From Pseudomonas sp. RIT-PI-S (GTDB lineage: Bacteria > Pseudomonadota > Gammaproteobacteria > Pseudomonadales > Pseudomonadaceae): 64,000 nt of DNA. The position numbers and the translations under genes were made by a program. Below are positions 63,988 through 64,000 of the stretch, in pieces. The stretch is taken from the NCBI RefSeq assembly GCF_025642975.1, contig NZ_JANZKJ010000001.1, forward strand, positions 1 through 64,000, given 5' to 3'. Below the pieces are notes generated by a model. The model saw only the letters and a program-made list of their open reading frames with translations, did not search any database and had not been told where the DNA came from. The number at the start of each line of letters is the position of its first letter. Position 1 is the first letter of the stretch.

Positions 63988-64000
63988 GGATAGCGCCTTG

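Overview
The window is about 64 kb of a high-GC Pseudomonas chromosome, most likely the P. putida group. The evidence is protein content (cyanide-insensitive CioAB oxidase, MorA, CstA/YbdD/YjiA, PcaHG, a two-domain QuiC1-type dehydroshikimate dehydratase), Pseudomonas-type REP palindromes between genes, and a gene order that, from memory, matches P. putida KT2440 and P. aeruginosa PAO1 in long blocks (radA-pilZ-cstA-glyA-morA-ettA; Lon-like protease-fklB-ispB-rplU-rpmA-obg-proB-creA-rpsT). No rRNA, tRNA, prophage, transposase or CRISPR array was found.

Layout. 0-3.3 kb: GNAT acetyltransferase, tesB, HAD phosphatase, YpfJ-type zinc peptidase. 3.4-15.5 kb is a catabolic region. It starts with pcaHG (protocatechuate ring cleavage). 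Next is a module around an IclR regulator: aldo/keto reductase and KstD-like flavoprotein on one strand, TIM-barrel isomerase/dehydratase and DMT permease on the other. Then comes a shikimate/quinate module: QuiC1, TetR regulator, NAD-type shikimate/quinate dehydrogenase and an MFS permease. Each module carries a duplicated palindrome in front of its transcription units, which predicts two small regulons. 15.5-25.5 kb: EptA, TrmA, a purine-type permease, a three-subunit molybdenum hydroxylase of the PaoABC type, and an MFS exporter. 25.7-28.4 kb: cioAB plus a 48-residue DUF2474 subunit, with a perfect ANR box and a clear terminator. 28.5-32.6 kb: a GtrA-GtrB glycosyl-modification locus with two polytopic, AT-richer, probably transferred membrane glucosyltransferases.

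32.7-49.5 kb is mostly core: rlmG, fpr, mscL, radA, HAD phosphatase, a PilZ protein, the pyruvate/peptide-type carbon starvation transporter operon (cstA-ybdD-yjiA), glyA, the GGDEF-EAL regulator MorA and EttA. 49.5-53.3 kb carries a GreB-like factor and envelope proteins (a small lipoprotein, a DUF4105 protein with a probable outer-membrane barrel, a DUF3015 protein). 53.3-64 kb holds a Lon-like protease with an unusual Walker A, small conserved Pseudomonas proteins, fklB, phnA, ispB, and the ribosomal/GTPase/proline block rplU-rpmA-obgE-proB-creA, with rpsT convergent at the end.

How it fits together: quinate/shikimate oxidation (13.1 kb gene) and dehydration of 3-dehydroshikimate (QuiC1) would yield protocatechuate, the substrate of PcaHG a few kb away. 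The intervening IclR module encodes enzymes of unknown substrate. It is the best candidate in the window for an undescribed pathway, plausibly funnelling another alicyclic compound to the same intermediate.
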